A stretch of DNA of 61,360 nt from Novosphingobium sp. (lineage in GTDB: Bacteria; Pseudomonadota; Alphaproteobacteria; Sphingomonadales; Sphingomonadaceae). Below the pieces are notes generated by a model. That model was given only the letters and a program-made list of their open reading frames with translations. It was not told the DNA's origin and searched no databases. Positions 16,618-26,256 of the stretch are shown here, piece by piece. The position numbers were made by a program, and so were the translations under genes. The stretch covers positions 1-61,360 of the forward strand of contig JAQWKP010000001.1 of assembly GCA_029247785.1 (NCBI GenBank), in the 5' to 3' direction. Positions within the stretch are counted from its first letter, which is position 1; each line of letters starts with the position of its first letter.

Positions 16618-17605
16618 GCACCCGGGCCCGCCTGCGGAGCTGGTCGAGCGGTTTCGCGCGGATCTGCAGGCGCTCTGGCCCGAAGGACTGCGCGATGCAG
16701 GCGCTCGCCTCGGTCTGGCCGTGTCAGGCGGGCCCGATAGCACCGCGATGCTGTTGCTTGCTGCGGCGGCGTTTCCGGGCCGGATCGCTGCAGCCACAGT
16801 CGATCATCGCCTGAGGCCCGAAAGTGCGCGAGAGGCTGGGGATGTTGCGCATCTGTGCGCCAAGCTCGCTGTTCCCCACCAGGTGCTGGAAGTCGATGTG
16901 GCGAGCGGCAATATCCAGGCCGAGGCCCGCAACGCCCGCTATGCGGCGATGGCTGCGTGGGTCGAGGCAGAGGGGCTCGCCGCCCTTGCCACCGGACATC
17001 ATGCCGAGGATCAGGCCGAAACCCTGCTGCTGCGCCTCAACCGGGCGAGCGGGGCCGCCGGGCTGGCCGGGACGAGAGCGCGAGGCCGGGTTCCGCAGAC
17101 CGAAATCGCTTTGTTGCGGCCTTTGTTGGGCTGGCGACGAAGCGAACTGGGCGACCTTTTGATGCATTGCGGGATCGAGGCGGCGCAAGACCCGAACAAT
17201 CGCGACGAAAAATATGATCGCGTTCGCATGCGCAAGGCGCTCGCTTCTGCCGACTGGCTCGATATCGCCGCGATTGCCGAGAGCGCGGGCCACCTTGCTG
17301 ACGCCGATGCTGCGCTCGAATGGGCGGCGCAGCGCGAATGGAGTGAATGCGTAAGGCGCGAGGGGCCTGGCCTGGTCTACCAGCCGCGCGCGCCGCGCGC
17401 CGTCGCCCTCAGGGTGCTTTCCCGGATCGTTTCCGAGCTCGACTATTCTCAGCCGCGCGGGGGAGCGATTGCCAGGCTGTTCGAGACACTTATGACGAAC
17501 AGCCCGGCATCGATCGGCGGTCTTGTTGCAAGACCGGGGCCCGAAGGCTGGGATTTTGCGCCCGCACCGCTGCGCAAGGCACCAAAGCAATCCCAAACGT
17601 CGTGA
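16595..17605 (+). CDS. tilS: tRNA(Ile)-lysidine synthase
   Basis: It modifies C34 of tRNA-Ile2 with lysine so that AUA is read correctly. The N-type ATP-pyrophosphatase loop LAVSGGPDSTAMLLL and the HHAEDQAETLLLRLNRASG and DPNNRDEKYDRVRMR segments are diagnostic. I use ATG 16595 (MGSTAADKHPG), inside the end of ybgF with a 23-nt overlap; the track start at 16517 would overlap by 101 nt. The 336-aa length fits the shorter TilS forms that lack a full C-terminal domain. Confidence 0.93.
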   Translation: MGSTAADKHPGPPAELVERFRADLQALWPEGLRDAGARLGLAVSGGPDSTAMLLLAAAAFPGRIAAATVDHRLRPESAREAGDVAHLCAKLAVPHQVLEVDVASGNIQAEARNARYAAMAAWVEAEGLAALATGHHAEDQAETLLLRLNRASGAAGLAGTRARGRVPQTEIALLRPLLGWRRSELGDLLMHCGIEAAQDPNNRDEKYDRVRMRKALASADWLDIAAIAESAGHLADADAALEWAAQREWSECVRREGPGLVYQPRAPRAVALRVLSRIVSELDYSQPRGGAIARLFETLMTNSPASIGGLVARPGPEGWDFAPAPLRKAPKQSQTS

Positions 17606-17626
17606 GCTAGTCCACTCCGCCCTGGG

Positions 17627-18295
17627 TCAGGAATCGACCAGGGAGTCGCCGAGGTCAGCCTTTTTCCCGCGAGTGATGAACACGCGGTCGCCAACCTTGG
17701 TCTGAGCGAACACTTTTGCGGCGAAATCTTCCGGCATGCCGATGCAGCCATGGCTGGCATAGCCCCATTCCACTTCGGAGCCATGCAGCGAGATTCCGTC
17801 ATTGGTCAGCCGCTGCATATAAGGCATCGGCGCGCCATAGAGGTTGGAGACATGATGGCGTCGCTTCTGGGTAATCGGGAAGACGCCGGTTGGGGTGGGC
17901 TTCTCCTCGGTTCCTAGCAGCACTGCGGTTGCGCCAATCTCATGGCCGCCCTTGAAGATCGAAAGAACCCGCGCATCGAGATCGACCGTAATGACGATCG
18001 GACCGTCGAGAACATTGGCATCGTCCCAATGCCATTCGCCATATTTGATCGGTCCGGAAATCGGGAGAATTCGCTTGATGACGAAGGGGCCATCCGGGGC
18101 TGGCGCTGGTTCGGGCTTCGCTAGAACGGGTGTTTCAGCCTTGGCGGTCTGGACCGGCTCCGGCTCCTCGGCGGAGGCAGCGGCGGCTACGTTCATGCGA
18201 GCTACAGGACCAGCAATCATCACGCCGCCCGCCAATGTGGCCAGGGCGACGATGGATGCCGCCAGCAGGATTTTCGTGTGCTTTGCCGTTGTCAT
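17627..18295 (-). CDS. L,D-transpeptidase (YkuD domain)
   Basis: 222 aa with an N-terminal signal or anchor (ILLAASIVALATLAGGVMIAG), a Pro/Ala/Glu linker and a YkuD domain. The catalytic region ISLHGSEVEWGYASHGCIGMP contains the His and the SHGC nucleophile; the residue after CI is Gly rather than the commoner Arg. It likely forms 3-3 peptidoglycan cross-links or attaches proteins in the periplasm. Convergent with tilS (21-bp gap). Confidence 0.9.
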   Translation of the reverse strand: MTTAKHTKILLAASIVALATLAGGVMIAGPVARMNVAAAASAEEPEPVQTAKAETPVLAKPEPAPAPDGPFVIKRILPISGPIKYGEWHWDDANVLDGPIVITVDLDARVLSIFKGGHEIGATAVLLGTEEKPTPTGVFPITQKRRHHVSNLYGAPMPYMQRLTNDGISLHGSEVEWGYASHGCIGMPEDFAAKVFAQTKVGDRVFITRGKKADLGDSLVDS

Positions 18296-18438
18296 GGGCG
18301 GATTCCCGGTATGCGCATCATGCCTTTTCGCTCAGATACCATCAATTTGCCAGCTCGGCATCACGCGCGTCTCACTCAGGGACTACTACGCCCAGAAGGT
18401 TAACGCCCGCTGTCTCGCCCCGTTTTCGATCGCCTGCC

Positions 18439-19410
18439 TTACGAACCGTGCTCGGCGGCAAAGGCCCTGACGGCGCCGGTAAGACCCGGCTGCGGTTGGG
18501 TCAGCACCTTGACCGGAATGGCTGCCAGCATCACCTGGTAGCGGCCCTTGTCACAAAAGCCCCTGGTAAAGCCGGAATGCACGAGCTTCTCGCTGATCCT
18601 GAGACCGAGGCCGCCGGCAATGACCACGCCGGACGCGCCATGGGCGAGCGCAATGTCCCCCGCGACCCGGCCGAGCAGGAGGCAGAACCGATCGACTGCC
18701 TTGGCGGCCAGTATATCCTCACCGCCCAACCCGCGCTGCCAGATGGTGCGGTCATCGAGTTCCGATGCGGGACGCTCCTCCTGGGCGGTCAGGGCGGCAT
18801 ATATCTCGACAATCCCGGGACCCGAAACAACGCGCTCAACCGATAATCGCCCGTAGCGCTTGCGCATGCGATCAAGGATCGCGTCGTCCAGATCATCCTG
18901 GGGCGCAAAGCCGATGTGGCTGCCTTCGGTCGCCTGGACATGATAGCCACCGGCGAGGCGATGAAAGTGGGCAACGCCCAGCCCGGTACCCGGTCCGATC
19001 ACGCTGATCGTACCGATCTTGGGCAGCGGTGTGGCGGGGCCGGACAGGCTGAGAAATTCCTCCTCGCGAGCATTCGCCGCGGCATGGGCAACGGCGGCGA
19101 AATCATTGAGAACGGTGAATCGCTCGAGTCCGAGCTGTTTGCCAAGGCAGGCGGTATCGATCTCCCAGCTGTTATTGGTCATTCGAACCGTATCGGAGGC
19201 GACCGGCGCGGCAATCGCAATCGCCGCTGCCTTTGGCAATGTGGTGCGATGCTGGCTTGCGAATTCCTTCCAGGCCCCTTCTATGCCGGAAAATTCATCG
19301 GTCGCGAGCGTCACCAGCTCGCCCAGGGCGATTGATCCGTCAGAAGCTATCGTGGCGATTGCAAATCGTGTGTGGGTGCCGCCGATATCGATGGCGACCA
19401 GCTCGGTCAT
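18439..19410 (-). CDS. glk: Glucokinase
   Basis: 323 aa of the Glk (PF02685) type that phosphorylates glucose to glucose 6-phosphate. N-terminal phosphate loop VAIDIGGTHTRFAIA, then LNDFAAVAHA, GPGTGLGVAHF and the C-terminal GVVIAGGLGLRISEKL. It does not carry the zinc-binding Cys motif of ROK kinases. It stands alone and is divergent from phoR (144 bp between starts). Other Entner-Doudoroff genes are not in the window. Confidence 0.93.
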   Translation of the reverse strand: MTELVAIDIGGTHTRFAIATIASDGSIALGELVTLATDEFSGIEGAWKEFASQHRTTLPKAAAIAIAAPVASDTVRMTNNSWEIDTACLGKQLGLERFTVLNDFAAVAHAAANAREEEFLSLSGPATPLPKIGTISVIGPGTGLGVAHFHRLAGGYHVQATEGSHIGFAPQDDLDDAILDRMRKRYGRLSVERVVSGPGIVEIYAALTAQEERPASELDDRTIWQRGLGGEDILAAKAVDRFCLLLGRVAGDIALAHGASGVVIAGGLGLRISEKLVHSGFTRGFCDKGRYQVMLAAIPVKVLTQPQPGLTGAVRAFAAEHGS

Positions 19411-19554
19411 GGTCTCTGGGCTCCCAACAGGATGGCACGGGCGAATAACAGGCTCAAAGCGGCCGCGCTAGCGTTGGGGATCATGCACAGGCAATCAATC
19501 CGCGACTTTGAGACAATCCTTTTGAATTCGGAAGCGTCGCTCTAAGAGCCTCTT

Positions 19555-20538
19555 ATGGCCGTCGATAGTCTGCAGTTGCTTGAACATCTTCGGACCCCCG
19601 CGCTGATTGTCGCGAGGGGACAGGTCAAATTTGCCAATAGCGCTGCCAAGGCGCTGCTTGGCGGTCATGTTGTCGGACAGGACGTGCGAATTGCCATTCG
19701 CGATCCGGATGCGATTGCGGTAATTCTGGGCGACGGTGGCGGCACTGTGCAGGTCCGTGAATTGTCGGTGGGCGGCAGCGTCTGGGAAGTGGATTGTCGC
19801 GATCTCAGCGATGATGAGCGGCTGGTCAGCCTCTACGACCTCTCGGTCCAGGTCAGCGTTGCTCGCGCCCATGCCGATTTCGTCGCCAACGCCAGCCACG
19901 AATTGCGCACGCCCCTGGCGGCGTTGCTTGGCTATGTCGAAACGCTGATGGATCCTCGAGCCGGCGGCGATGAGGCGACGCGAGAGCGTTTCCTCAACAC
20001 CATCCAGCATGAGGCCCAGCGGATTCAGGCGCTGGTCTCCGATCTCATGTCGCTATCGCGGATCGAGGCCAACAAGCACGAGGCTCCAGCTGACACCGTC
20101 GACATGGTTGCCATGCTTCGCGAGGCGGCAGGCGAATTCAAGGATGGCGCGCAAGTTTCGGTCACGACCAATCGCGACACTGCAAGCATCGCCGGGGATC
20201 GCACGCAAATGGCCCAGGTCATGCGCAACCTGATCGACAACGCTTTGAAATACGGCAAGCCGGGAGGCCCCGTGCTCGTCGATCTTGAAGCAAGTGACAC
20301 CGGCTGGATTTTGGTCTCGGTCAAGGACGAGGGGGATGGCATTGCCCCGGAATATTTGCCGCGGCTCACCGAGCGTTTCTATCGGGCAGATACCAGCCGC
20401 AGCAGGGCCGTTGGCGGTACCGGGCTTGGCTTGTCGATCGTCAAGCATATCGTCGAACGCCATCGCGGGCGCTTCGATATAACCAGCCGCCAGGGCACGG
20501 GAACCACTGCGTCGGTGATGCTACCGCTTCGTAACTAA
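19555..20538 (+). CDS. phoR: Phosphate regulon sensor histidine kinase PhoR, soluble form
   Basis: 327 aa. A PAS-like N-terminal region (about residues 10-100; TPALIVARGQVKFANSAAKALLG) is followed by the HisKA box FVANASHELRTPLAALLGYVETL and an HATPase domain (NLIDNALKYGKPGG, DEGDGIAPEYLPRLTERFYR, GGTGLGLSIVKHIVERH). I find no transmembrane helix, unlike E. coli PhoR, so it probably acts at the membrane through PstSCAB-PhoU or in the cytoplasm. It heads the Pho block while its partner PhoB ends it. Confidence 0.92.
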   Translation: MAVDSLQLLEHLRTPALIVARGQVKFANSAAKALLGGHVVGQDVRIAIRDPDAIAVILGDGGGTVQVRELSVGGSVWEVDCRDLSDDERLVSLYDLSVQVSVARAHADFVANASHELRTPLAALLGYVETLMDPRAGGDEATRERFLNTIQHEAQRIQALVSDLMSLSRIEANKHEAPADTVDMVAMLREAAGEFKDGAQVSVTTNRDTASIAGDRTQMAQVMRNLIDNALKYGKPGGPVLVDLEASDTGWILVSVKDEGDGIAPEYLPRLTERFYRADTSRSRAVGGTGLGLSIVKHIVERHRGRFDITSRQGTGTTASVMLPLRN

Positions 20539-20545
20539 CCGCAAA

Positions 20546-20585
20546 GCGTCATCAAAGCGTCACATAAGCGTCATGCAGCCGTAAC
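20546..20585 (+). promoter_or_regulatory. Pho box upstream of the porin
   Basis: Four 7-bp direct repeats at an exact 11-bp period: GCGTCAT (20546), GCGTCAC (20557), GCGTCAT (20568) and CCGTAAC (20579), each separated by 4 nt. This matches the layout of PhoB binding sites (CTGTCAT-N4-CTGTCAT). It begins 7 bp after the phoR stop and lies about 60-100 bp before the porin start. Confidence 0.85.
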
Positions 20586-20645
20586 TCTGAAGACCTACCA
20601 GCGTCGCAAGACAGGCAAAGAATCGCAACGTGGGAAACCTCGAGA

Positions 20646-22043
20646 ATGCATGCAAGAATCTGTACGTCGCTAGTGGCGCTGGCAATTTCGACAGGCTGGG
20701 CTGTGCCGGCCCATGCCAATACAAACGCCATGGAATCGGTGCTGGAGCAATTGGCTACGATGCGCGCCGAAATGGACCAGATGGCCAGTCGCGTCGCCAC
20801 GCTCGAAGGCGAATTGACCACTGCCCGGGCAGACGTAGCCGCAGCGAATGCGGCGGCTGCCGCAGCCAGCAAGGCCGCCAGCACCGCCGTGGCCGTTGCC
20901 ACCGACAGCAAGGAAAACCCGCCGGTCAGGGTCAGTTGGAAAGGCGGACCCAAGATCGAAGGCGAAGGCGGCTGGAGCTTCAAGCCGCGCGGCAGGCTGA
21001 ACTATGATGCCGGCTTCGTCAGCGCGCCCAATTCAACTGGTCGGCCCGATGGTTGGGGCAATGAAGCACGCCGCGCCAGGCTGGGCGTGGAAGGCGATAT
21101 CCCGGGCGGCTTCGGCTACAAGTTCGAAGTCGACTTTGCCGGCAATGCGGTTGAGATTACCGACGCTATCCTGAGCTACAAGGATGATGGGCTGAAGGTT
21201 TCGGTCGGCCAGCAAAATAACTTCCAGGGTCTTGAGGAGCTCAGCAGCAGTCGCTTCATTTCCTTCATCGAGCGCGCGGCCTTCACCGACGCCTTTGGTT
21301 TCGAACGGCGTGTGGGACTTTCGGCGGAATATGGCGCCGGCGACTTTCTGGTGCAGGCGGGCGTATTCTCCGACAATATCAGCAATCTTTCCAACAAGAG
21401 CTTCAGCATCGACGGACGCGCCGTTTATATGCCGAAGTTGGGCGTGACCCAGCTCCACCTGGGCGGATCGGTTCACTACAGCAAGCTCAAGGACGCATCT
21501 GCCACCGTGCGCTACCGCCAGCGGCCACTTGTCCACTTCACCAGCGAACGCTTTATCAATACCGGCTCATTCTCAGCCGACAGCGAGCTGGGAATCGGCG
21601 TCGAGGCGGCGGCCATTGCTGGCCGGTTCCACGCGGCGGCAGAAGGCTATTGGCAGAAGGTCAACCGGCCGATGATGCTCGCCAGCCCCACCTTCTTCGG
21701 CGGTTCTGCAGAAGTTGGTTACTTCCTGACCGGTGGCGACTCGCGCGGCTACAAGAATGGTACGTTCAACCGCGTGAAGCCTGCCAATCCAGTGGATGAA
21801 GGCGGCATCGGCGCGGTCCAGGTCAATTTGCGCTACGATTATCTCGACCTGAACGATGCCGGGATCATTGGCGGGACGCAGAACGGTATCGGCGTGTCGG
21901 TAATCTGGACCCCGACCGACTACACCCGTTTCATGGTGAATTACGGCCGCATGGATTACAAAAACGCGGTGCACCCGGCCGTGGGCGGAGACACTTCCTA
22001 CGGCGTCGACGCCTTCGGTGTCCGCGCCCAGATCGACTTTTGA
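20646..22043 (+). CDS. OprO/OprP-type phosphate-selective porin
   Basis: 465 aa outer-membrane protein. A signal peptide (ICTSLVALAISTGWAVPAHA) is followed by an alpha-helical coiled coil (MESVLEQLATMRAEMDQMASRVATLE plus an Ala/Lys-rich stretch), then a beta-barrel region with alternating strands ending in ...DAFGVRAQIDF (terminal Phe). The WGNEARRARLGVEGDIPGGFGYKFEVDF segment is typical of the OprP/OprO porin family. The Pho box in front and pstS behind support phosphate or polyphosphate uptake under starvation; selectivity is inferred from family and context. Confidence 0.9.
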   Translation: MHARICTSLVALAISTGWAVPAHANTNAMESVLEQLATMRAEMDQMASRVATLEGELTTARADVAAANAAAAAASKAASTAVAVATDSKENPPVRVSWKGGPKIEGEGGWSFKPRGRLNYDAGFVSAPNSTGRPDGWGNEARRARLGVEGDIPGGFGYKFEVDFAGNAVEITDAILSYKDDGLKVSVGQQNNFQGLEELSSSRFISFIERAAFTDAFGFERRVGLSAEYGAGDFLVQAGVFSDNISNLSNKSFSIDGRAVYMPKLGVTQLHLGGSVHYSKLKDASATVRYRQRPLVHFTSERFINTGSFSADSELGIGVEAAAIAGRFHAAAEGYWQKVNRPMMLASPTFFGGSAEVGYFLTGGDSRGYKNGTFNRVKPANPVDEGGIGAVQVNLRYDYLDLNDAGIIGGTQNGIGVSVIWTPTDYTRFMVNYGRMDYKNAVHPAVGGDTSYGVDAFGVRAQIDF

Positions 22044-22106
22044 TCGATTGCCCCATCGATCAACCGTCACCGGTTTCGCCTTCCGCTGACAGACCCCATC
22101 GCCCGA

Positions 22107-22124
22107 TTGTCACAGAAATGTCAT
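22107..22124 (+). promoter_or_regulatory. Pho-box-like repeat upstream of pstS
   Basis: TTGTCAC (22107) and ATGTCAT (22118) are 7-bp repeats spaced by AGAA, an 11-bp period like the PhoB site before the porin. It lies between the porin stop and the pstS ribosome-binding site, and inside the overlong ORF-track version of pstS, which argues against that start. Confidence 0.65.
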
Positions 22125-22169
22125 TCAACACCAATAGGAGCGTTCCACATGGGGCGCATGGAGGCCAAG

Positions 22170-23210
22170 ATGAGCAGAATTTCGACATTCGCACTTGCCG
22201 GAATTTCCGCCCTCGCCCTGACCGCTTGCGGCGGCCCGGGCGGCGGCTCGGGATCGCGTGACTATATCACCGGGGTCGGCTCTTCGACGGTCTATCCTTT
22301 CGCGACCGCCGTTGCTGAAAAGCTGGTCGAAGGCGGCGGAAAATCCCCCGTCATCGAATCGACCGGGACGGGCGGCGGCATGAATCTGTTCTGCTCCGGC
22401 GTCGGCGCAGAACATCCCGATGTCGAGAACGCCTCGCGCCGGATCAAGGCCTCCGAATATGAGATGTGCCAGACCAATGGCGTCAAGGAGATCGTCGAGA
22501 TCCAGGTCGGTATCGACGGGATCGCCTTCGCCGAGGCCAGCAATGGACAGAGCATGAAGTTCACTCCGGAAGTGGTTTACAAGGCCCTTGCTTCCAATCC
22601 TTTCGGCAAGCCGCAGGCCGCGAAGCTGTGGAGTGACGTCGATCCGAGCCTGCCCTCCTTACCGATCCTCGTTTATGGACCGCCAACCACGTCGGGAACG
22701 CGCGATGCGCTCGCTGAACTGATTCTCGAGGCAGGCTGTAAGACCAACGCGGACATGAAGGCCCTCAAGGACAGCGACAAGGACCTGTACAAGGCAACCT
22801 GCACCGAAATCCGCGAGGATGGTGCCTATGTCGATGCGGGTGAGAACGACAATCTGATTGTCCAGAAGATCGCGCAGAACCCCAAGGCGGTGGGCGTGTT
22901 CGGCTATTCCTTCCTCGAGGAGAATGGAGACAAGTTGAAGGGCATTCCAATGTCAGGTGTCGATCCGACCTATGAGACCATCTCGGACTTCAGCTATCCC
23001 GGTGCGCGCCCGCTCTACATCTATGTCAAGAAGGCACATCTCAGCGCGATCGAGCCGCTCGCCGGCTATGTCAGCGAATGGGCGAATGCCTGGGGCCCGG
23101 ATGGCTATCTCAAGTCAAAGGGAATGGTCGTTTCGCCTGAAAACGTGCGCGCCAAATATGCCGACGTCGTCAAGAACATGACGCCGCTCGATCCGGCGGA
23201 GCTCAAATGA
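22170..23210 (+). CDS. pstS: Phosphate ABC transporter substrate-binding lipoprotein PstS
   Basis: It captures phosphate outside the inner membrane for PstCAB. Signal peptide ISTFALAGISALALTAC ends in a lipobox (LTAC), so this is a lipoprotein. The phosphate-binding loops appear as GVGSSTVYPFATAVAEKL, STGTGGGMNLFC and GPPTTSGTRDALAEL. I start it at ATG 22170 (MSRISTF) with GGAGG 5 nt upstream; ATG 22149 (MGRMEAK) with AGGAG 8 nt upstream is almost as good. The track start at 22107 overlaps the Pho box. Confidence 0.94.
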   Translation: MSRISTFALAGISALALTACGGPGGGSGSRDYITGVGSSTVYPFATAVAEKLVEGGGKSPVIESTGTGGGMNLFCSGVGAEHPDVENASRRIKASEYEMCQTNGVKEIVEIQVGIDGIAFAEASNGQSMKFTPEVVYKALASNPFGKPQAAKLWSDVDPSLPSLPILVYGPPTTSGTRDALAELILEAGCKTNADMKALKDSDKDLYKATCTEIREDGAYVDAGENDNLIVQKIAQNPKAVGVFGYSFLEENGDKLKGIPMSGVDPTYETISDFSYPGARPLYIYVKKAHLSAIEPLAGYVSEWANAWGPDGYLKSKGMVVSPENVRAKYADVVKNMTPLDPAELK

Positions 23211-23226
23211 TCATGACCGTTAGCTG

Positions 23227-24600
23227 ATGACATCGGTCATCCTTTTCCTGGCAATTGCGGGCCTGGGTCTTGTCGGCTGGATTTCAGCCCGCGCCCGGGC
23301 CCGACTGCTGTTTGCGGGTCGCGGAACAGTAAAGGCGACGCCTAGCTACCACGCTGCGCATAATGCGCTGTGGATCGCCATTCCGGCCATTGCAGTATGG
23401 GTGGTCTGGTCATCGCTTGCGCCCGAATTGGTGATGTCCTCGGTCATGGGCCAGCCGGTTGCCGATCTGCTTCCGGCGTCTGAGTTCGAACGCGATTCGA
23501 TCCTCGGCGAAGCCTGGAACCTTGCGTCCAATCCCGATGCCGGAGTGTTCAATCCGCTCGCGCTTGAACTGGCCGGGCCAATCCGCGAGGCGCAGACCCG
23601 CTTCAACATCATCGGCGTCGTGCTCAGCTGCATCGCCCTGTTCGCAGGCGGCGCTTATGGGTTCACCAAGGTTCGTGCCGATTTCCCTGCTCGCGCTCGG
23701 GTTGAACGGGGTGTGATGGTGCTGTTGCTGACGGCATCGCTGATGGCGATTCTGACGACTTTCGGGATTGTCGCTTCGCTCATTTTCGAAACCGGGCGCT
23801 TCTTCAGTGTGGTTTCGCCGATCGATTTCCTGACCGGGCTGCACTGGAGCCCGGGCACCGCTCATGGCGGCGACATGGGTGATAAATTCGGCGCGGTCCC
23901 GTTGTTCTGGGGCACGCTGTTCATTGGCGCGATCATCGCCATGATCGTGGCAATTCCGCTGGGGCTGATGAGCGCGATCTTCCTCACGCAATATGCCAGT
24001 GTGACCATGCGAAAATGGCTCAAGCCGATGCTCGAGATTCTCGCCGGGGTGCCAACCGTGGTCTATGGCTATTTTGCGGCCCTGACCGTCGCCCCCTTCA
24101 TTCGCGACATTGCCGCTTCGCTGGGGAGCGCAAACCCCTCGACCGAAAGCGCGCTTGCTGCCGGGCTGGTGATGGGAGTGATGATCATTCCTTTCGTCTC
24201 ATCGATGGCTGACGACAGCATCGCTGCGGTGCCCAGTGCAATGAGCGACGGTTCGTTGGCAATGGGCGCGACCCGGTCCGAGACGATCAAGAAAGTGCTG
24301 CTGCCAGCGGCGCTGCCGGGCATCGTTGCCGGTGTGATGCTGGCGATCAGCCGCGCTATCGGTGAGACCATGATCGTTGTCATGGCCGCGGGCGCTGCCG
24401 CCAATCTTTCGGTGAACCCGCTCGATTCCATGACCACCGTGACGTTCCAGATTGTCCAGCTGCTCACGGGAGACCAGGAGTTTGACAGTCCCAAGACGCT
24501 TTCGGCTTTCGCGCTCGGCCTGGTTCTGTTCGTCGTAACCTTGATCCTCAACATCGTCGCGTTGCAAGTCGTCAAGCGGTTCAGGGAAGCCTATGACTAG
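23227..24600 (+). CDS. pstC: Phosphate ABC transporter permease PstC
   Basis: 457 aa inner-membrane permease. The C-terminal half holds the transporter domain (ILAGVPTVVYGYFAALTVAPF and the EAA loop GATRSETIKKVLLPAALPGIVAG). The N-terminal ~200 residues add extra membrane segments and a periplasmic portion, as in the long alphaproteobacterial PstC. Its last 8 nt overlap pstA. Confidence 0.94.
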   Translation: MTSVILFLAIAGLGLVGWISARARARLLFAGRGTVKATPSYHAAHNALWIAIPAIAVWVVWSSLAPELVMSSVMGQPVADLLPASEFERDSILGEAWNLASNPDAGVFNPLALELAGPIREAQTRFNIIGVVLSCIALFAGGAYGFTKVRADFPARARVERGVMVLLLTASLMAILTTFGIVASLIFETGRFFSVVSPIDFLTGLHWSPGTAHGGDMGDKFGAVPLFWGTLFIGAIIAMIVAIPLGLMSAIFLTQYASVTMRKWLKPMLEILAGVPTVVYGYFAALTVAPFIRDIAASLGSANPSTESALAAGLVMGVMIIPFVSSMADDSIAAVPSAMSDGSLAMGATRSETIKKVLLPAALPGIVAGVMLAISRAIGETMIVVMAAGAAANLSVNPLDSMTTVTFQIVQLLTGDQEFDSPKTLSAFALGLVLFVVTLILNIVALQVVKRFREAYD

Positions 24601-25477
24601 CAATTGGCAAACGCCTGAAATGGCGCGGCGACTGGCTCGGCGTCACGCTGCTGAAAAGCGTTTTCGTCGGCTGGGGCTGGGCGCCATCGTTCTGTCGATG
24701 AGCTTCCTGGTGCTGCTGCTGGTGATCATGCTTGGCAATGGGTTGGGCGGGATCGACTGGGACTTTTTGAGCGGCTCCGATTCGACCAATCCCGATATTG
24801 CCGGGGTCTGGGGCTCAACCAAGGGCTCGATGCTGACGATGCTTATCACACTGGTGATTTCGTTCCCGATGGGAGTGCTGGCAGCGATCTATCTGGAGGA
24901 ATTCGCGCCGAAGAACCGCTGGACGGAGCTGATTGAGGTTTCGATCAACAATCTGGCAGCGGTGCCGTCGATCATCTTCGGGCTGCTTGGCCTTGCCGTG
25001 TTCATCAACACCATGCACATCCCCCGCTCCTCGCCGCTGGTTGGCGGGTTGACGCTGGCGCTGATGACGATGCCGGTGATCGTGATTTCAGGACGCAATG
25101 CCATCAAGGCGGTGCCGCCTTCGATCCGTGATGCCGCACTGGCCGTGGGCGCAAGCCAGGTGCAGACCGTGTTTCACCATGTCCTGCCGCTATCGCTGCC
25201 GGGTATCCTTACCGGCACGATTATCGGCATGGCCCGTGCGCTAGGCGAAACCGCGCCGCTGCTGATGATCGGAATGCGGGCCTTCGTTGCCACCCCTGCC
25301 AGCGGGTTCACCGATCCGTCCAGCGTCCTGCCGATGCAGATCTTCCTGTGGTCGGACGAGATCGATACAGGCTTCGTCCAGAATACCTCTGCGGCAATTA
25401 TCGTGTTGCTTGTGTTCCTGCTGGCGATGAATGGCCTCGCCATTTATCTACGCAATCGATTCGAGGTTCGTTGGTAG
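24593..25477 (+). CDS. pstA: Phosphate ABC transporter permease PstA
   Basis: 294 aa, second permease subunit. Membrane segments such as IVLSMSFLVLLLVIMLG and the EAA-type loop GASQVQTVFHHVLPLSLPGILTG are clear, as is IEVSINNLAAVPSIIFGLLGLA. It begins inside the pstC stop region (8-nt overlap) and ends 3 bp before pstB, indicating tight cotranslation. Confidence 0.94.
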   Translation: MTSNWQTPEMARRLARRHAAEKRFRRLGLGAIVLSMSFLVLLLVIMLGNGLGGIDWDFLSGSDSTNPDIAGVWGSTKGSMLTMLITLVISFPMGVLAAIYLEEFAPKNRWTELIEVSINNLAAVPSIIFGLLGLAVFINTMHIPRSSPLVGGLTLALMTMPVIVISGRNAIKAVPPSIRDAALAVGASQVQTVFHHVLPLSLPGILTGTIIGMARALGETAPLLMIGMRAFVATPASGFTDPSSVLPMQIFLWSDEIDTGFVQNTSAAIIVLLVFLLAMNGLAIYLRNRFEVRW

Positions 25478-25480
25478 ATA

Positions 25481-26245
25481 ATGACTGCATCTCCTAAACT
25501 CACGGCACGCAATGTCGACGTCCACTATGGGTCCAAACAGGCGATCGACGACGTGTCGATCGATATCGACAGCGGCATCGTAACCGCCTTCATCGGACCG
25601 TCTGGTTGCGGAAAATCGACCTTCCTGCGCTGCTTCAATCGCATGAATGATACGATCGATGTCGCCCGGGTAACCGGTGATATCCGGCTGGATGGCGAAG
25701 ATATCTATGCCAGCGCCATGGATGTGGTGCAGCTTCGGGCGCGGGTTGGCATGGTGTTCCAGAAGCCCAATCCATTCCCCAAGTCGATCTATGAGAACGT
25801 CGCCTATGGTCCGCGCATTCACGGCCTTGCCACCAGCAAGGGCGCGATGGACGAAATCGTCGAAAGCTCATTGGTCAAGGCGGGACTGTGGGACGAGGTC
25901 AAGGACCGGCTGAGCGATGCAGGAACGGCGCTTTCCGGCGGCCAGCAGCAGCGGCTGTGCATTGCCCGGGCGATCGCGGTGAGCCCCGAGGTTATTCTCA
26001 TGGATGAGCCTTGCTCGGCTCTCGATCCCATCGCCACCGCGCGGATCGAGGAACTGATCGATGACCTCAAGACGAATTATGCTATCGTCATTGTCACCCA
26101 TTCGATGCAGCAGGCCGCGCGCGTATCGCAGCGGACTGCATTCTTTCATCTCGGGGTGATGGTCGAATATGGTGATACCTCGGAGATCTTCACCAATCCG
26201 ACGGAGAAGCGCACTCAGGACTATATCACCGGGCGCTACGGTTAA
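25481..26245 (+). CDS. pstB: Phosphate ABC transporter ATP-binding protein PstB
   Basis: 254 aa ATPase that drives PstSCA. Walker [21 protein letters not shown]-loop [17 protein letters not shown], signature [16 protein letters not shown], Walker [14 protein letters not shown] and the H-loop [14 protein letters not shown] are all intact and PstB-specific. It starts 3 bp after pstA. Confidence 0.97.
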   Translation: MTASPKLTARNVDVHYGSKQAIDDVSIDIDSGIVTAFIGPSGCGKSTFLRCFNRMNDTIDVARVTGDIRLDGEDIYASAMDVVQLRARVGMVFQKPNPFPKSIYENVAYGPRIHGLATSKGAMDEIVESSLVKAGLWDEVKDRLSDAGTALSGGQQQRLCIARAIAVSPEVILMDEPCSALDPIATARIEELIDDLKTNYAIVIVTHSMQQAARVSQRTAFFHLGVMVEYGDTSEIFTNPTEKRTQDYITGRYG

Positions 26246-26256
26246 CGGGAACTGTC

